Notes: a model not told the origin generated them from the letters alone. Positions 7,225 through 15,182 are shown, counted from the first letter of the stretch. The stretch: 17,485 nt of DNA from JAGLTN01 sp023135255 (GCA_030639495.1 DAOWCP010000051.1:1-17485), one strand, 5' to 3'. Made by a program: numbers and translations.

Positions 7225-9114
7225 TTACTTTATATTCTCAACAAAAACTTCATCTTCAATTTTCCCATAAACCTCAGTAACCCTGAGCACTTCCTCTATT
7301 GTAGTCAGGCCTTTTTTGACCTTTTTAATACCATCATCGTACAAACTGTCTGAACCTGCCTTCATAAAAGCATGTCTCATATTGACCACAGAAGAATCTT
7401 TATTGATCATGTCACGAAAAGACTCATCGATAACAAGCAACTCATAAATACCAACTCGACCTGAATAGCCCGACCCTCTGCAGGCATCACAACCGACTCC
7501 ATGATACAATTCACCCTTTTTTATACCGGCCTTTTCTATATTTTTGCGCATCTTCTCAGGCACTTTGTAAACTTCCCTGCACTCGGGGCAAATCCTTCGA
7601 ACAAGCCTCTGTGCTAATACCGCATTCAAAGAAGCTGCTATCAAATACGGATCTATCCCGATATTTACAAGCCTGGTGACAGAACTGGGCGCATCGTTCG
7701 TATGCAATGTCGAAAGTACAAGGTGTCCTGTCAATGCTGCCTGAACCGCGACTCTGGCAGTTTCATTGTCCCTTATCTCACCGATCATTATTATATCCGG
7801 GTCCTGACGAAGAAGGCTTCTAAGCGCTGAAGCAAAAGTAAAGTCTATCCTTTCATTCACCTGAACCTGGTTACAAAACCCAAGCTCATATTCAACAGGG
7901 TCCTCAACGGTAGATATATTCATCTTCTCGCCATCCATCTGAGCGATAGCCGAATACAAAGTTGTACTCTTACCAGAACCTGTAGGTCCGGTTACAAGCA
8001 AAATGCCGTGAGGCAACATTATTTGATCTTCAAATGCCTCCATAGCTTTGGTTTCCATACCAAGCTCATCAAGACCTCTCAATATGGACTTACTATCAAG
8101 AACACGAATAACAACCTTTTCACCATTGTTCGTTGGCAAAATTGATATTCGAAGATCGACCCCCCTGCCGCCGACAATAACAGCGATCTTACCATCCTGT
8201 GGAAGTCTGCGTTCGGAGATATCAAGATTCGACATAATCTTAATTCGAGATACGATCGCGGGGTGCATCTTCAAGGGAGCCTGCATAGCCTCAAAAAGAA
8301 TACCATCTATCCTGTGCCTTATTTTTGTAAACTTGCTCTTAGGCTCAATATGAATATCACTTACACCTTCTTTTATAGCATTGCTGATAAGATAGTTTAC
8401 GAACTTAATTACAGGCGACTGACCTGCCATTTGCTCAAGGTCATCAGATTCATCTGACTTATCCTGAACAACTTCCACCTCGACCATATCGCTTATTATA
8501 TCATCAACGCAATAATCTATCTGTTGCTGCTGTTCAAAAGATTCACATACTGCCCTGATATCGCTCCTGCTGCAAACAACAACGCGAAGCTCCATCTGAG
8601 TACGTCTTTTAACATCTTCTATCGTAAACAGATCAGATGGATCCGCCACTGCCAGCACGAGCACTCCGTCTTCAATTGTCACGGGCAGAATATAATTAGA
8701 CTTTATAAACTCTACATCAAGTTTCTCATAAGCCTGGGTAGATACGTCCTCAGAATGTATCTCACGAAATTCAAAACCATAAATATGAGCCTCTGCTGCC
8801 TGCAAGTCGACCTCGGTTATCTGTCCTGAAGAGAGCAGATAGTCCTTAATATTCAAATTGCGATTCTCATTTCCCGCTTGCCTTATTGACGTATATTGCT
8901 CTTGTGAAATACGCCCCATACTAAGCAGAACGTCGGCAATATCCTCCTCACGACAGGGTTCTTCTTCAATTTCCTGCTCTTGAGGCAGGTACAGATCGCT
9001 CAAGCCTGGTATTGACTGATCGTCAGCACTAAACTGCTCAGCAACATCATCTGTCTTGCCAAACAGGCTTAACAGATTATTCTTCTTTTTTTCAGCATCA
9101 AAAGGTAATTTCAT
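7225..9114 (-). CDS. pilB: pilus assembly ATPase PilB (GspE family)
   Basis: 629 residues. An N-terminal MshEN/T2SSE-N type domain covers about 55-195. It is followed by an acidic linker and the N2 domain with SDIHIEPK at 252-259. The ATPase core has Walker A GPTGSGKST at 376-384, Asp box STVEDPVEY at 401-409, Walker B DPDIIMIGEIRD at 438-449 and His box GHLVLSTLHT at 463-472. Two CxxC pairs (Cys509/512 in CPEC and Cys542/545 in CDAC) form the zinc-binding module of PilB/GspE. The enzyme powers subunit addition with PilC and contacts PilM. Its ATG overlaps the stop of the upstream gene in an ATGA junction, so translation is probably coupled. Confidence 0.96.
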   Translation of the reverse strand: MKLPFDAEKKKNNLLSLFGKTDDVAEQFSADDQSIPGLSDLYLPQEQEIEEEPCREEDIADVLLSMGRISQEQYTSIRQAGNENRNLNIKDYLLSSGQITEVDLQAAEAHIYGFEFREIHSEDVSTQAYEKLDVEFIKSNYILPVTIEDGVLVLAVADPSDLFTIEDVKRRTQMELRVVVCSRSDIRAVCESFEQQQQIDYCVDDIISDMVEVEVVQDKSDESDDLEQMAGQSPVIKFVNYLISNAIKEGVSDIHIEPKSKFTKIRHRIDGILFEAMQAPLKMHPAIVSRIKIMSNLDISERRLPQDGKIAVIVGGRGVDLRISILPTNNGEKVVIRVLDSKSILRGLDELGMETKAMEAFEDQIMLPHGILLVTGPTGSGKSTTLYSAIAQMDGEKMNISTVEDPVEYELGFCNQVQVNERIDFTFASALRSLLRQDPDIIMIGEIRDNETARVAVQAALTGHLVLSTLHTNDAPSSVTRLVNIGIDPYLIAASLNAVLAQRLVRRICPECREVYKVPEKMRKNIEKAGIKKGELYHGVGCDACRGSGYSGRVGIYELLVIDESFRDMINKDSSVVNMRHAFMKAGSDSLYDDGIKKVKKGLTTIEEVLRVTEVYGKIEDEVFVENIK

Positions 9115-9779
9115 TCTTCTAACTTTAAAGTAAACTCATTTTCACCCAGCTTAAGACTCACAGAATTTTCACTTATCCGGATAATCTTAAAACCGCTTAT
9201 CTCATCACCTTCATAAAGAATTTTATCATTGATCATACAACAATATTTATCCTCAGAATCCCCTGAACTCATAATACTATAAAATTGAAGGTCTTTGAGC
9301 CTTTTCGCATTTATTGCGTCCATATCTATAACATTATTATCCACATCCAATCCCTTAAAATTGCCTGGGAAAATATCGTGCGCGAATGGATCTTTTGCAA
9401 GCTCATTAATCTTAACCTGCTTAACATCAGAAAACTCATAAAATTTCTGAACAACCTGATCCATCCTGGTAACCATTTCAGAACTGACACCGGTAAGACG
9501 ACCTATCGCCATTTCGATTTTAGCGTCTTCGGTTTTGGCTTCAGCAGAGGCAGGTATAGGAGATGACTTTTTAATCATGAAAAATAAAGCCAAAATTCCT
9601 ATCGCAAACAACACACCCAGTGCTGTAGTACTTTTTCGCACAGTCTTGCTGTGTGTAGATACCGTTAAAAAATCCTCACTCTGAAAATTCTTTAATGTCG
9701 ACGAAGTATTGTCTTTATTTTCAACCGGGCCTTGTGAAGACTTTTCATGTGAATTTTGTTCTTTCATAAATGGTAACAT
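9111..9779 (-). CDS. pilus alignment lipoprotein/clamp-like protein (PilP/GspC-like), single membrane anchor
   Basis: 222 residues. A polar cytoplasmic part (1-50) is followed by one membrane helix (about 52-69, TALGVLFAIGILALFFMI), then a helical stretch with AKDPFAHDIF at 128-137. The C-terminal domain at about 165-221 (MINDKILYEGDEISGFKIIR followed by SVSLKLGENEFTLKL) has the pattern of the HR domain of GspC and the beta-domain of PilP. In those families this part binds the secretin in the periplasm. It is not a lipoprotein, so it looks more like GspC or a PilP variant; the assignment rests on pattern and on position between pilO and pilB. GGAG lies 7 nt before the ATG. Its stop overlaps the pilB start by 4 nt. 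Confidence 0.7.
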   Translation of the reverse strand: MLPFMKEQNSHEKSSQGPVENKDNTSSTLKNFQSEDFLTVSTHSKTVRKSTTALGVLFAIGILALFFMIKKSSPIPASAEAKTEDAKIEMAIGRLTGVSSEMVTRMDQVVQKFYEFSDVKQVKINELAKDPFAHDIFPGNFKGLDVDNNVIDMDAINAKRLKDLQFYSIMSSGDSEDKYCCMINDKILYEGDEISGFKIIRISENSVSLKLGENEFTLKLEE

Positions 9780-9801
9780 TGTTTACTCCATAAAAATCTG
9801 T

Positions 9802-10338
9802 TTAACTGATTTTATTCTGGAAAAATATGCTTAATACAAAGTCCGCGGATATCTCGCTATCTTTCTTGGTATTACTCTTCAATTTAAGATCACGTATCTT
9901 CATTATCCTCGGCAACTTTTCCAGCTCTAACAAAAAAGAGTAAAAGGAACCAAAATTACCCACCAGTTCCATTTTCAAAGGCTGCTCAATATAACCGCTG
10001 TTATTCTTCTCCTTCATAGTTCGTATAGTCTTAGGCCTTAACCCTTTTTCCTGGGCAATTACTGTCACCTGCTCCAGAACATTGTATATCTGGCTCTTAG
10101 GCGGCAGCTTACTCTCAAAAAAACTGACTGCTTCTTCAAGCTGTTCGATCTGCTCATTAAGATTCTCCGCCTTAGCGGTAGCTCTTTCAAATTCTTCTAG
10201 TTTTGCCAGCTTGGCATCTAATCGTTTTTTCTGTTGAGCAAGGTTAGCATTAGCGGGTTTTATCATAAACTGATAAGCCGCGTATGTAACGCCAAGCAAC
10301 AGCACAAAAAACACTAATTTACGTAAACCGCTTGTCAT
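9802..10338 (-). CDS. pilO: type IV pilus inner-membrane alignment protein PilO
   Basis: 178 residues. A short cytoplasmic start (MTSGLRK) leads into one membrane helix at 8-26, a coiled coil at about 30-76 rich in K, L, A and E, and a periplasmic domain with the ferredoxin-like pattern of PilO (NVLEQVTVIAQEKGLRPKTI, then LKMELVGNFGSFYSFLLELE, then IMKIRDLKLK). PilO pairs with PilN to make the bridge between the PilM ring and the secretin-binding protein. An AAAGGA site precedes the ATG. 28 nt separate it from pilN and 22 nt from the PilP/GspC-like gene. Confidence 0.9.
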   Translation of the reverse strand: MTSGLRKLVFFVLLLGVTYAAYQFMIKPANANLAQQKKRLDAKLAKLEEFERATAKAENLNEQIEQLEEAVSFFESKLPPKSQIYNVLEQVTVIAQEKGLRPKTIRTMKEKNNSGYIEQPLKMELVGNFGSFYSFLLELEKLPRIMKIRDLKLKSNTKKDSEISADFVLSIFFQNKIS

Positions 10339-10366
10339 ATTTAATTTTCCTTTATAATAAACCCAA

Positions 10367-11068
10367 TCAAAGGGTATATGCCGCTTTATTACATTTCATC
10401 TTTATCTCTTCAATATCTTCACTCGTCAGATGAACGCCTTTTTTCAGCATAGTTTTTAATTTGAACTGCCTGAAGCTGACATCATCCATTTTCCATTCCT
10501 TAGACTCTACCAAAAATACATTATCAAAAAGCATCGAATCTGTAAGCCTCTTGATATAAGTAGCAACCTGCAAGTCACTCGGAGCAATACCTTCGATATC
10601 TATATTCGTATCAAGCAATTGTTCCTTTGAAACAACAACTGCCTTTTTATCAGCCGTAGCATCAAATTTACTCTTCGGTTTGGCCTTCGCAACTTTCTTA
10701 GGCGCTTTCTGTACCAGAGAAAGCTTTACCAACGAAGCACCTTTTGGCAGATCATTAGTCAAAGAAGCAAGCAATATACTTCGAGGCACAGGTTCAATGA
10801 GCTCAGCCGTCATCAGTGCCGTTTTCATCATATTTTTCCGCTTTGCCTGCAATTTCTCAAATTTAGCAATAGCCTGATGTGCCTTGGCCATCTTTTCATT
10901 CACTATCTTTTCCTGGCTCTGACATGCTTTCTGTCTTATTTTTATTGTCACAAAACATCCCGTCAGCCCTGCCATAACAAAAACAAACAAAAATATGTAC
11001 ATCAGGTTAGTTCGGCACGATTCATTATTTTGAATGTAATCATCAGGAACAAAATTAATATTTGACAT
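10367..11068 (-). CDS. pilN: type IV pilus inner-membrane alignment protein PilN
   Basis: 233 residues from the ATG at 11066-11068, which lies 8 nt after GAGG; a GTG three codons earlier overlaps that ribosome site and is less likely. The N-terminal SNINFVPDDY matches the short (I/N)NLLP-type motif by which PilN docks onto PilM. A membrane helix spans about 21-41, followed by a coiled coil at about 47-82. An unusual Lys/Ala-rich linker (QKAPKKVAKAKPKSK) at about 120-134 splits the periplasmic domain. The C-terminal half (NIDIEGIAPSDLQVATYIK and FDNVFLVESKEW) has the PilN beta-alpha pattern. The gene follows pilM by 13 nt. Confidence 0.88.
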   Translation of the reverse strand: MSNINFVPDDYIQNNESCRTNLMYIFLFVFVMAGLTGCFVTIKIRQKACQSQEKIVNEKMAKAHQAIAKFEKLQAKRKNMMKTALMTAELIEPVPRSILLASLTNDLPKGASLVKLSLVQKAPKKVAKAKPKSKFDATADKKAVVVSKEQLLDTNIDIEGIAPSDLQVATYIKRLTDSMLFDNVFLVESKEWKMDDVSFRQFKLKTMLKKGVHLTSEDIEEIKMKCNKAAYTL

Positions 11069-11081
11069 TAAAACCACCTCA

Positions 11082-12011
11082 TTACGATAAACTCAGCCCG
11101 AAAGCTGTTGCCCAACTGTTTTTACCGCCTCTTCTTTCAATTGTTGAAGGGCTGGATATTTCCACCGCTCCAAGACAGTCACCCATCTGAGCAGGCATAT
11201 CAATCTGCTTTGCGATTGTCGCACAAACATCCTTGTCCACAGTTTGGCCCGACAAAAATACCATTCTTTCAATATCCATCTGATTATAGGCATTACTGAA
11301 AAATTGACGGCAAGCCTCCAACTCTCTTATAAATTTTTTAATCTCCTCTTCATCACCAAACTTCTCACTGCCTATAAGTATAGACCTTGCAAAAAGAGGT
11401 TTCGTGTAACGTGATATCACAACATTTGTAACTTTACTTCCTATATCAACTAACAATACGATTGAATCAGCATCGCTCTGACGCCTGCCGAAAAACTTCC
11501 CGTAGCAATTCGTCAACGCCATTGGCCAGATACATATCGATTTTACCTGAAGATTGTTTTTCTCATATACAGCAAGGTGTCTGTTGATCTTTTCATGCTC
11601 TGTAACAAAAACTATAAGATTATCCTGTTCTGTTTCAACACACTTGACAATAGCATCTGCCGAATCAAAAGGCAGCTTTTGTTTTAACTTGGAAAGAACT
11701 GTTTCATTCAGCTTTTCTTTGCTGCATTTCGGCATTTTCACATGGTCAATAAAAACTTCACCGGGCGGTATAGAAACAACTACATTTCTGCCCTTAAAAC
11801 CTTGACTCGAAAAACTCATCTTTATTATTTCAATTGCCCAACTCTGCCATTGACAACTGCCTGCAACAACCTCATCCGGGCGCAAATTATCCGTACCGGC
11901 TATCAGCTTAATAGTTTTACCTGAATTATTAAGCTGAACCAGCTTGATATAGCCATCTGCCATATCAATCCCTATCGGATAGGATCTCTGTCCTAAAAAG
12001 CTAAACAACAT
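11082..12011 (-). CDS. pilM: type IV pilus actin-like ATPase PilM
   Basis: 309 residues, slightly short of the usual 340-360. Actin/FtsA-fold motifs are visible: phosphate-1 IGIDMADGYIKLVQL at 13-27, phosphate-2 VLLVDIGSKVTNVVI at 185-199 and the adenosine motif MVFLSGQTVD at 250-259, with the usual ATAFGLSLS end. The region PKCSKEKLNETVLSKLKQKL corresponds to the PilM segment that contacts the alpha domain. PilM forms the cytoplasmic ring that receives the PilN tail. GAGG precedes the ATG by 9 nt. It is the first gene of the operon, with 431 bp of non-coding sequence upstream. Confidence 0.92.
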   Translation of the reverse strand: MLFSFLGQRSYPIGIDMADGYIKLVQLNNSGKTIKLIAGTDNLRPDEVVAGSCQWQSWAIEIIKMSFSSQGFKGRNVVVSIPPGEVFIDHVKMPKCSKEKLNETVLSKLKQKLPFDSADAIVKCVETEQDNLIVFVTEHEKINRHLAVYEKNNLQVKSICIWPMALTNCYGKFFGRRQSDADSIVLLVDIGSKVTNVVISRYTKPLFARSILIGSEKFGDEEEIKKFIRELEACRQFFSNAYNQMDIERMVFLSGQTVDKDVCATIAKQIDMPAQMGDCLGAVEISSPSTIERRGGKNSWATAFGLSLS

Positions 12012-12442
12012 TAAATCAACCTCTATTACTGAACCCTATAAAGCTGTTTCTTTCAATCTATAAGTCGATTCTTAATCAAGCACACATTAACTACAATCTT
12101 TAGCCTGTAATATCCTTACAACCAACCTTTAAACACTGCTACACCTAAAATATAAGAAACAAGTGGCTAAAAACCTAAACTCGCAGCCAAAATACCCGCC
12201 CCGTCTAAAAGAAAATCAAATACATCTGCCCCCGGTCCAATAAAAACGGAAAAATCATTTCAAATAAGGTGATGCTTTGACGGTATGTTAAATAAAAACC
12301 AAACGCCCCCCTTAAAAAAAACATCATTAGTGAAATGCATAATAAAAAAAAATAACAAAAAAAATACTTTTTCTGTCAAAGATTATTAACAAAAGAAATG
12401 TAACTCAACTCTAACACGATTATCGGACAATAAATAATATGT
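12012..12442. other. 431-bp intergenic region between gpsA and pilM
   Basis: AT-rich sequence with no complete gene. It should carry the promoter of the pilus operon, but none is convincing near pilM. The best match on the minus strand is TTGACA at 12374-12379 with TGTTAT at 12352-12357 (16-bp spacer), more than 300 bp upstream of pilM. A short frame reminiscent of a VanZ-domain end lies at 12167-12259 and is listed separately. No clear terminator hairpin was seen after gpsA. Confidence 0.5.
12167..12259 (-). pseudogene. possible remnant of a VanZ-like protein C-terminus
   Basis: Between two stops, the minus strand encodes 30 residues, including FIGPGADVFDFLLDGAGILA. This resembles the last segment of VanZ-family membrane proteins (PGR...DxLxDxxGxxxG). 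There is no start codon or ribosome site, and the upstream sequence in this frame is closed by TGA at 12260-12262. If real, it is the tail of a decayed gene whose remainder is lost or frameshifted. The match is short and made by eye. Confidence 0.25.
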
Positions 12443-13444
12443 CTATTCTGACTTGAGACGTCTGTTCATCAAATCCATAATCGCCTGGTTAACAGCTTTG
12501 CCCTCAAATAATATGCTGTAGACAGCCTCTGTAATAGGCATCTCAACATTATGCTTCTTCGCCAGTTCAACCACCGACTTACACGTCGCAATACCTTCAA
12601 TAACAGAAGCAGTTGCCTTCCTTGCCTGTTCAACAGTTTGTCCCTTGCCGATCCTCTCACCAAAACTTCGGTTCCTGCCCTTAGGCGAAACACATGTCGT
12701 AACCAGATCACCCAGGCCTGTCAACCCGGCAAAAGTATGTTCATCAGCACCCAAAGCGATACCAAGTCTGCTTATCTCTGCCAACCCCCTGGTTAGTAAT
12801 GCAGCCTTGGCATTATCGCCCGCACCAATACCATCTACTATCCCGGCAGCTATCGCGATAACATTTTTCATCGCCCCTGCCAACTCAACTCCCAAAACAT
12901 CTCTATTCGTATACACCCTGAGCCAGTCAACATCATCAGATAAAACATGCTGGACTTTTTCCGCAAGCTCAATGTCACCACAGGCAATACAAGCTGTCGC
13001 TGGTAGTTTCCTTATCAATTCGTCAGCTATCGTAGGCCCGGAAAAGACCACGCATTTATTATCGCTTCCAAGAACATCACTAAGTATTTCGTCAGGTCTG
13101 AGCGATGTAGTATTCTCGATACCCTTTGCGACCGACACTATCGGCACACCCGCAGGAACGTAAGCCTTGAGCCTGCTCCACACACCTCGCATAAACTGGC
13201 AAGGCACCGCGGAAATCATCAAATCGCAATCTTTCATAATAAAACTGTCTCGCGATTCGAACTTTAAAGTCTCAGGCAATTTATAACCCGGCAGAAAAAA
13301 AATATTCTCCCCCGCATTTTTAATTTTATCAAGCTGGGCTTTATCATGCCCCCACATCCTGACAGACAATCCTTTTTCGCAAAGCAAAGTTGCCAAAACA
13401 GTCCCCATCGCTCCATCGCCGATTATCGAAATATTTTTGAACAT
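12443..13444 (-). CDS. gpsA: glycerol-3-phosphate dehydrogenase [NAD(P)+]
   Basis: 333 residues, the usual length. The enzyme reduces dihydroxyacetone phosphate to sn-glycerol 3-phosphate in the cytoplasm for phospholipid synthesis. The Rossmann motif GDGAMGT is at 9-15. VSVAKGIE (Lys107) and SGPTIADE at 135-142 follow, the latter a variant of the usual SGPSFAxE. The catalytic Lys193 lies in ELAGAMKNVIAIAAG and the C-terminal signature is LTGLGDLVTTC...GRNRSFG at 241-262. The ATG at 13442-13444 is preceded directly by the end of a 99-bp repeat, so its ribosome site can only be the weak GGGA in the repeat's GGGATCAGTA end. It is oriented like hflX and the pilus operon but separated from both by non-coding DNA. 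Confidence 0.96.
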   Translation of the reverse strand: MFKNISIIGDGAMGTVLATLLCEKGLSVRMWGHDKAQLDKIKNAGENIFFLPGYKLPETLKFESRDSFIMKDCDLMISAVPCQFMRGVWSRLKAYVPAGVPIVSVAKGIENTTSLRPDEILSDVLGSDNKCVVFSGPTIADELIRKLPATACIACGDIELAEKVQHVLSDDVDWLRVYTNRDVLGVELAGAMKNVIAIAAGIVDGIGAGDNAKAALLTRGLAEISRLGIALGADEHTFAGLTGLGDLVTTCVSPKGRNRSFGERIGKGQTVEQARKATASVIEGIATCKSVVELAKKHNVEMPITEAVYSILFEGKAVNQAIMDLMNRRLKSE

Positions 13445-13447
13445 CTA

Positions 13448-13546
13448 TACTGATCCCAATTGAATTTTACCGTTTATCCGCGGGTAAATAACTTAAAAAT
13501 AACAAGTTACGGATTTATTCGCGGACATTTCTTACCCTGAAGGGTA
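13448..13546 (-). mobile_element. 99-bp MITE-like repeat at the gpsA start
   Basis: Exactly 99 bp, in reverse orientation. It differs from the inner copy at 3654-3752 at about 8 positions by hand count. The repeat's GTA end is followed by TA and one G, then the gpsA ATG. The flank at the TACCC end is CA rather than TA. Any transcript started upstream would carry the folded repeat as the gpsA leader. Confidence 0.88.
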
Positions 13547-13565
13547 TGTCTGAAAATTTCATAAA

Positions 13566-13571
13566 ATTATA
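13566..13571 (-). promoter_or_regulatory. candidate -10 box upstream of gpsA
   Basis: A perfect TATAAT on the minus strand, with only a weak -35 (TTAATA, 18-bp spacer). It lies in the 84-bp unique stretch between two repeats and would place the whole repeat at 13448-13546 in the gpsA leader. Confidence 0.3.
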
Positions 13572-13630
13572 AACTAATCTGAATGTTGATATTAAAACAA
13601 CCTGCTATAGTAATTGCAACATCTGTTTTA

Positions 13631-13729
13631 TACTACTCACAGCCATGTTTTTCCGTTTATCCGCGGGTAAATAATTACAAAATCATGTTTTAGGGTTTTT
13701 ATCGCGGGAATTTCCTGCCCTGAAGGGTA
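13631..13729 (-). mobile_element. 99-bp MITE-like repeat, diverged copy overlapping the hflX 3' end
   Basis: Same length, orientation and landmarks as the copy at 13448-13546 (TACCCTTCAGGG start, CCGCGG core with ATTTACCCGCGGATAAACGG, GTA end followed by TA), but the central hairpin and the GTA-end flank have diverged. The hflX stop and last nine codons fall inside it. Confidence 0.75.
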
Positions 13730-15045
13730 CAAATGTGCTCTATTTCTATGTCCTTTATTTTAAGTTTTTGCAAGCTAATAAATTGATTCTCACCCATCTT
13801 AACTTCAAAAACAACCTTATCAGCGTCATATTGCTCATTAATAATTACCCCCAGAGACCGCAAAAAACCCTGCAATTTCCCCTCACAGACACCAGCGGTT
13901 ATCTTCAAATGCATTTGCAAACCTTTGCACTTTTCAGCAACCACCTTGGCAAGTTCATCCAGACCATAACCAGTCTTCGCTGAAATCGTCAAAGCATCCG
14001 GCAACATAGTCTGCAATATCTCAAGAGGCTCAAGGTCCTTAACTACATCAACTTTATTAAAAACACCAAGCACTTCTTTATCGCCACAACCGATTTCCGA
14101 AAGTACATTCTTAACAGACTCGACTTTTTTCAACACATCAACACAGGAAACATCAATCACATGTATCAAAATATCCGCATTAACCGCTTCCTCAAGAGTA
14201 GCTTTAAATGATGCCACCAGGTGATGGGGAATATTACGTACAAAACCAATCGTATCACTAAGCAGCACCGGCACCGAGGGTTCAGGCTCCCATTTCTTAG
14301 TCCTCGTATCAAGCGTAGCAAACAACTTATCCTCAACATAAACACCCGCCCCGGTAAGAGCGTTCAGCACTGTACTTTTGCCCGCATTAGTATAGCCGAC
14401 AAGACAAGCTTTAAACACTGACCCCCTGCCGGATATCTCCCTGATCTTCCGCTTATCGATTTTAGCAAGTCTGGCTTTGAGTTCGGTCACCCTCTTATTC
14501 ACAAGCCTTCGGTCGATCTCAAGCTGCTTTTCACCTGTACCTCTCGTACCAATACCGCCAACCGCACCTGCGACCGTCCCGCCCGCCGCACCGACAACAC
14601 TATCAAGGTGAGACCACATCCTCGTCAACCTCGGATACGTATATTCCAGCTGAGCAAGATCAACCTGCAACTTCGCCTGCGCAGTTCGCGCCCTCGATGC
14701 AAAAATATCCAGTATCAATTCGCTTCGGTCAATAACCTTAGCTTCGATTATCTTTTCAAGCTCACGTATCTGGCGAGGCGACAGATCATTATCGAAAATC
14801 ACAACGTCAGCATCATATTTCACAACCCTCTCGGCAAGCAGCTCAGCTTTACCCTTGCCGATATACCTGACCGGATGAGGTGTGCTGATCTTCTGCTGAA
14901 ACCGGTCAACTATTATCGCGCCCGCAGTCTCTGCCAATGCCGTCAACTCCTCAAGGTTGTCCCCGTCATCATGGCCCTTGATTATCGCACCCATCAAAAT
15001 AGCACGCTCTTTTCCAACTGTCAGCGTTTCACGCGTATTTTCCAA
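13699..15045 (-). CDS. hflX: ribosome-associated GTPase HflX
   Basis: 448 residues from a TTG at 15043-15045 that has GGAGG 10 nt upstream. The ATG at 15093 lies inside a repeat and lacks a ribosome site, so I reject it. The N-terminal HflX domain includes NDLSPRQIRELE at 86-97 and the family segment LDIFASRARTAQAKLQVDLA at 112-131. The central helical linker carries GEKQLEIDRR at 171-180. GTPase motifs are G1 GYTNAGKST (217-225), G2 FATLDT, G3 DTIGFV (264-269), G4 NKVD (330-333) and G5 SAK (355-357). HflX is known to bind and split stalled ribosomes. The last nine residues (TLQGRKFPR) and the TAA are encoded by a 99-bp repeat, so the native C-terminus may have been replaced. Confidence 0.94.
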   Translation of the reverse strand: MENTRETLTVGKERAILMGAIIKGHDDGDNLEELTALAETAGAIIVDRFQQKISTPHPVRYIGKGKAELLAERVVKYDADVVIFDNDLSPRQIRELEKIIEAKVIDRSELILDIFASRARTAQAKLQVDLAQLEYTYPRLTRMWSHLDSVVGAAGGTVAGAVGGIGTRGTGEKQLEIDRRLVNKRVTELKARLAKIDKRKIREISGRGSVFKACLVGYTNAGKSTVLNALTGAGVYVEDKLFATLDTRTKKWEPEPSVPVLLSDTIGFVRNIPHHLVASFKATLEEAVNADILIHVIDVSCVDVLKKVESVKNVLSEIGCGDKEVLGVFNKVDVVKDLEPLEILQTMLPDALTISAKTGYGLDELAKVVAEKCKGLQMHLKITAGVCEGKLQGFLRSLGVIINEQYDADKVVFEVKMGENQFISLQKLKIKDIEIEHICTLQGRKFPR

Positions 15046-15083
15046 ACGGAATATACCTCCAAAAATATAAAACCTGATTGTAA

Positions 15084-15182
15084 TACCATTCATGGTAATA
15101 AATTTCCGCGAATAAATCCATAACTTCTTATCTTTGAGTTATTTACCCGCGGATAAAGCGAAAAATTTAATTAGGATTGGTA
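15084..15182 (+). mobile_element. 99-bp MITE-like repeat between hflX and rpsU
   Basis: Exactly 99 bp in forward orientation, about 13 differences from the inner copy at 3654-3752. Its terminal palindrome is TACCATTCATGGTA: compared with other copies, C5 and G10 are replaced by A5 and T10, keeping the base pair. The ends are TACC and GGTA, the flanks AA and TA. It begins 39 bp upstream of the hflX TTG start, with hflX reading away from it. Confidence 0.87.

Noticed and set aside
12645..13163. A 172-codon open frame on the plus strand
   Set aside because: It lies wholly antisense to gpsA, whose full-length conserved protein explains the DNA; no ribosome site or recognisable domain.
14608..15123. 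A 171-codon open frame on the plus strand
   Set aside because: Antisense to the conserved hflX frame and running into the repeat; a shadow of hflX codon use.
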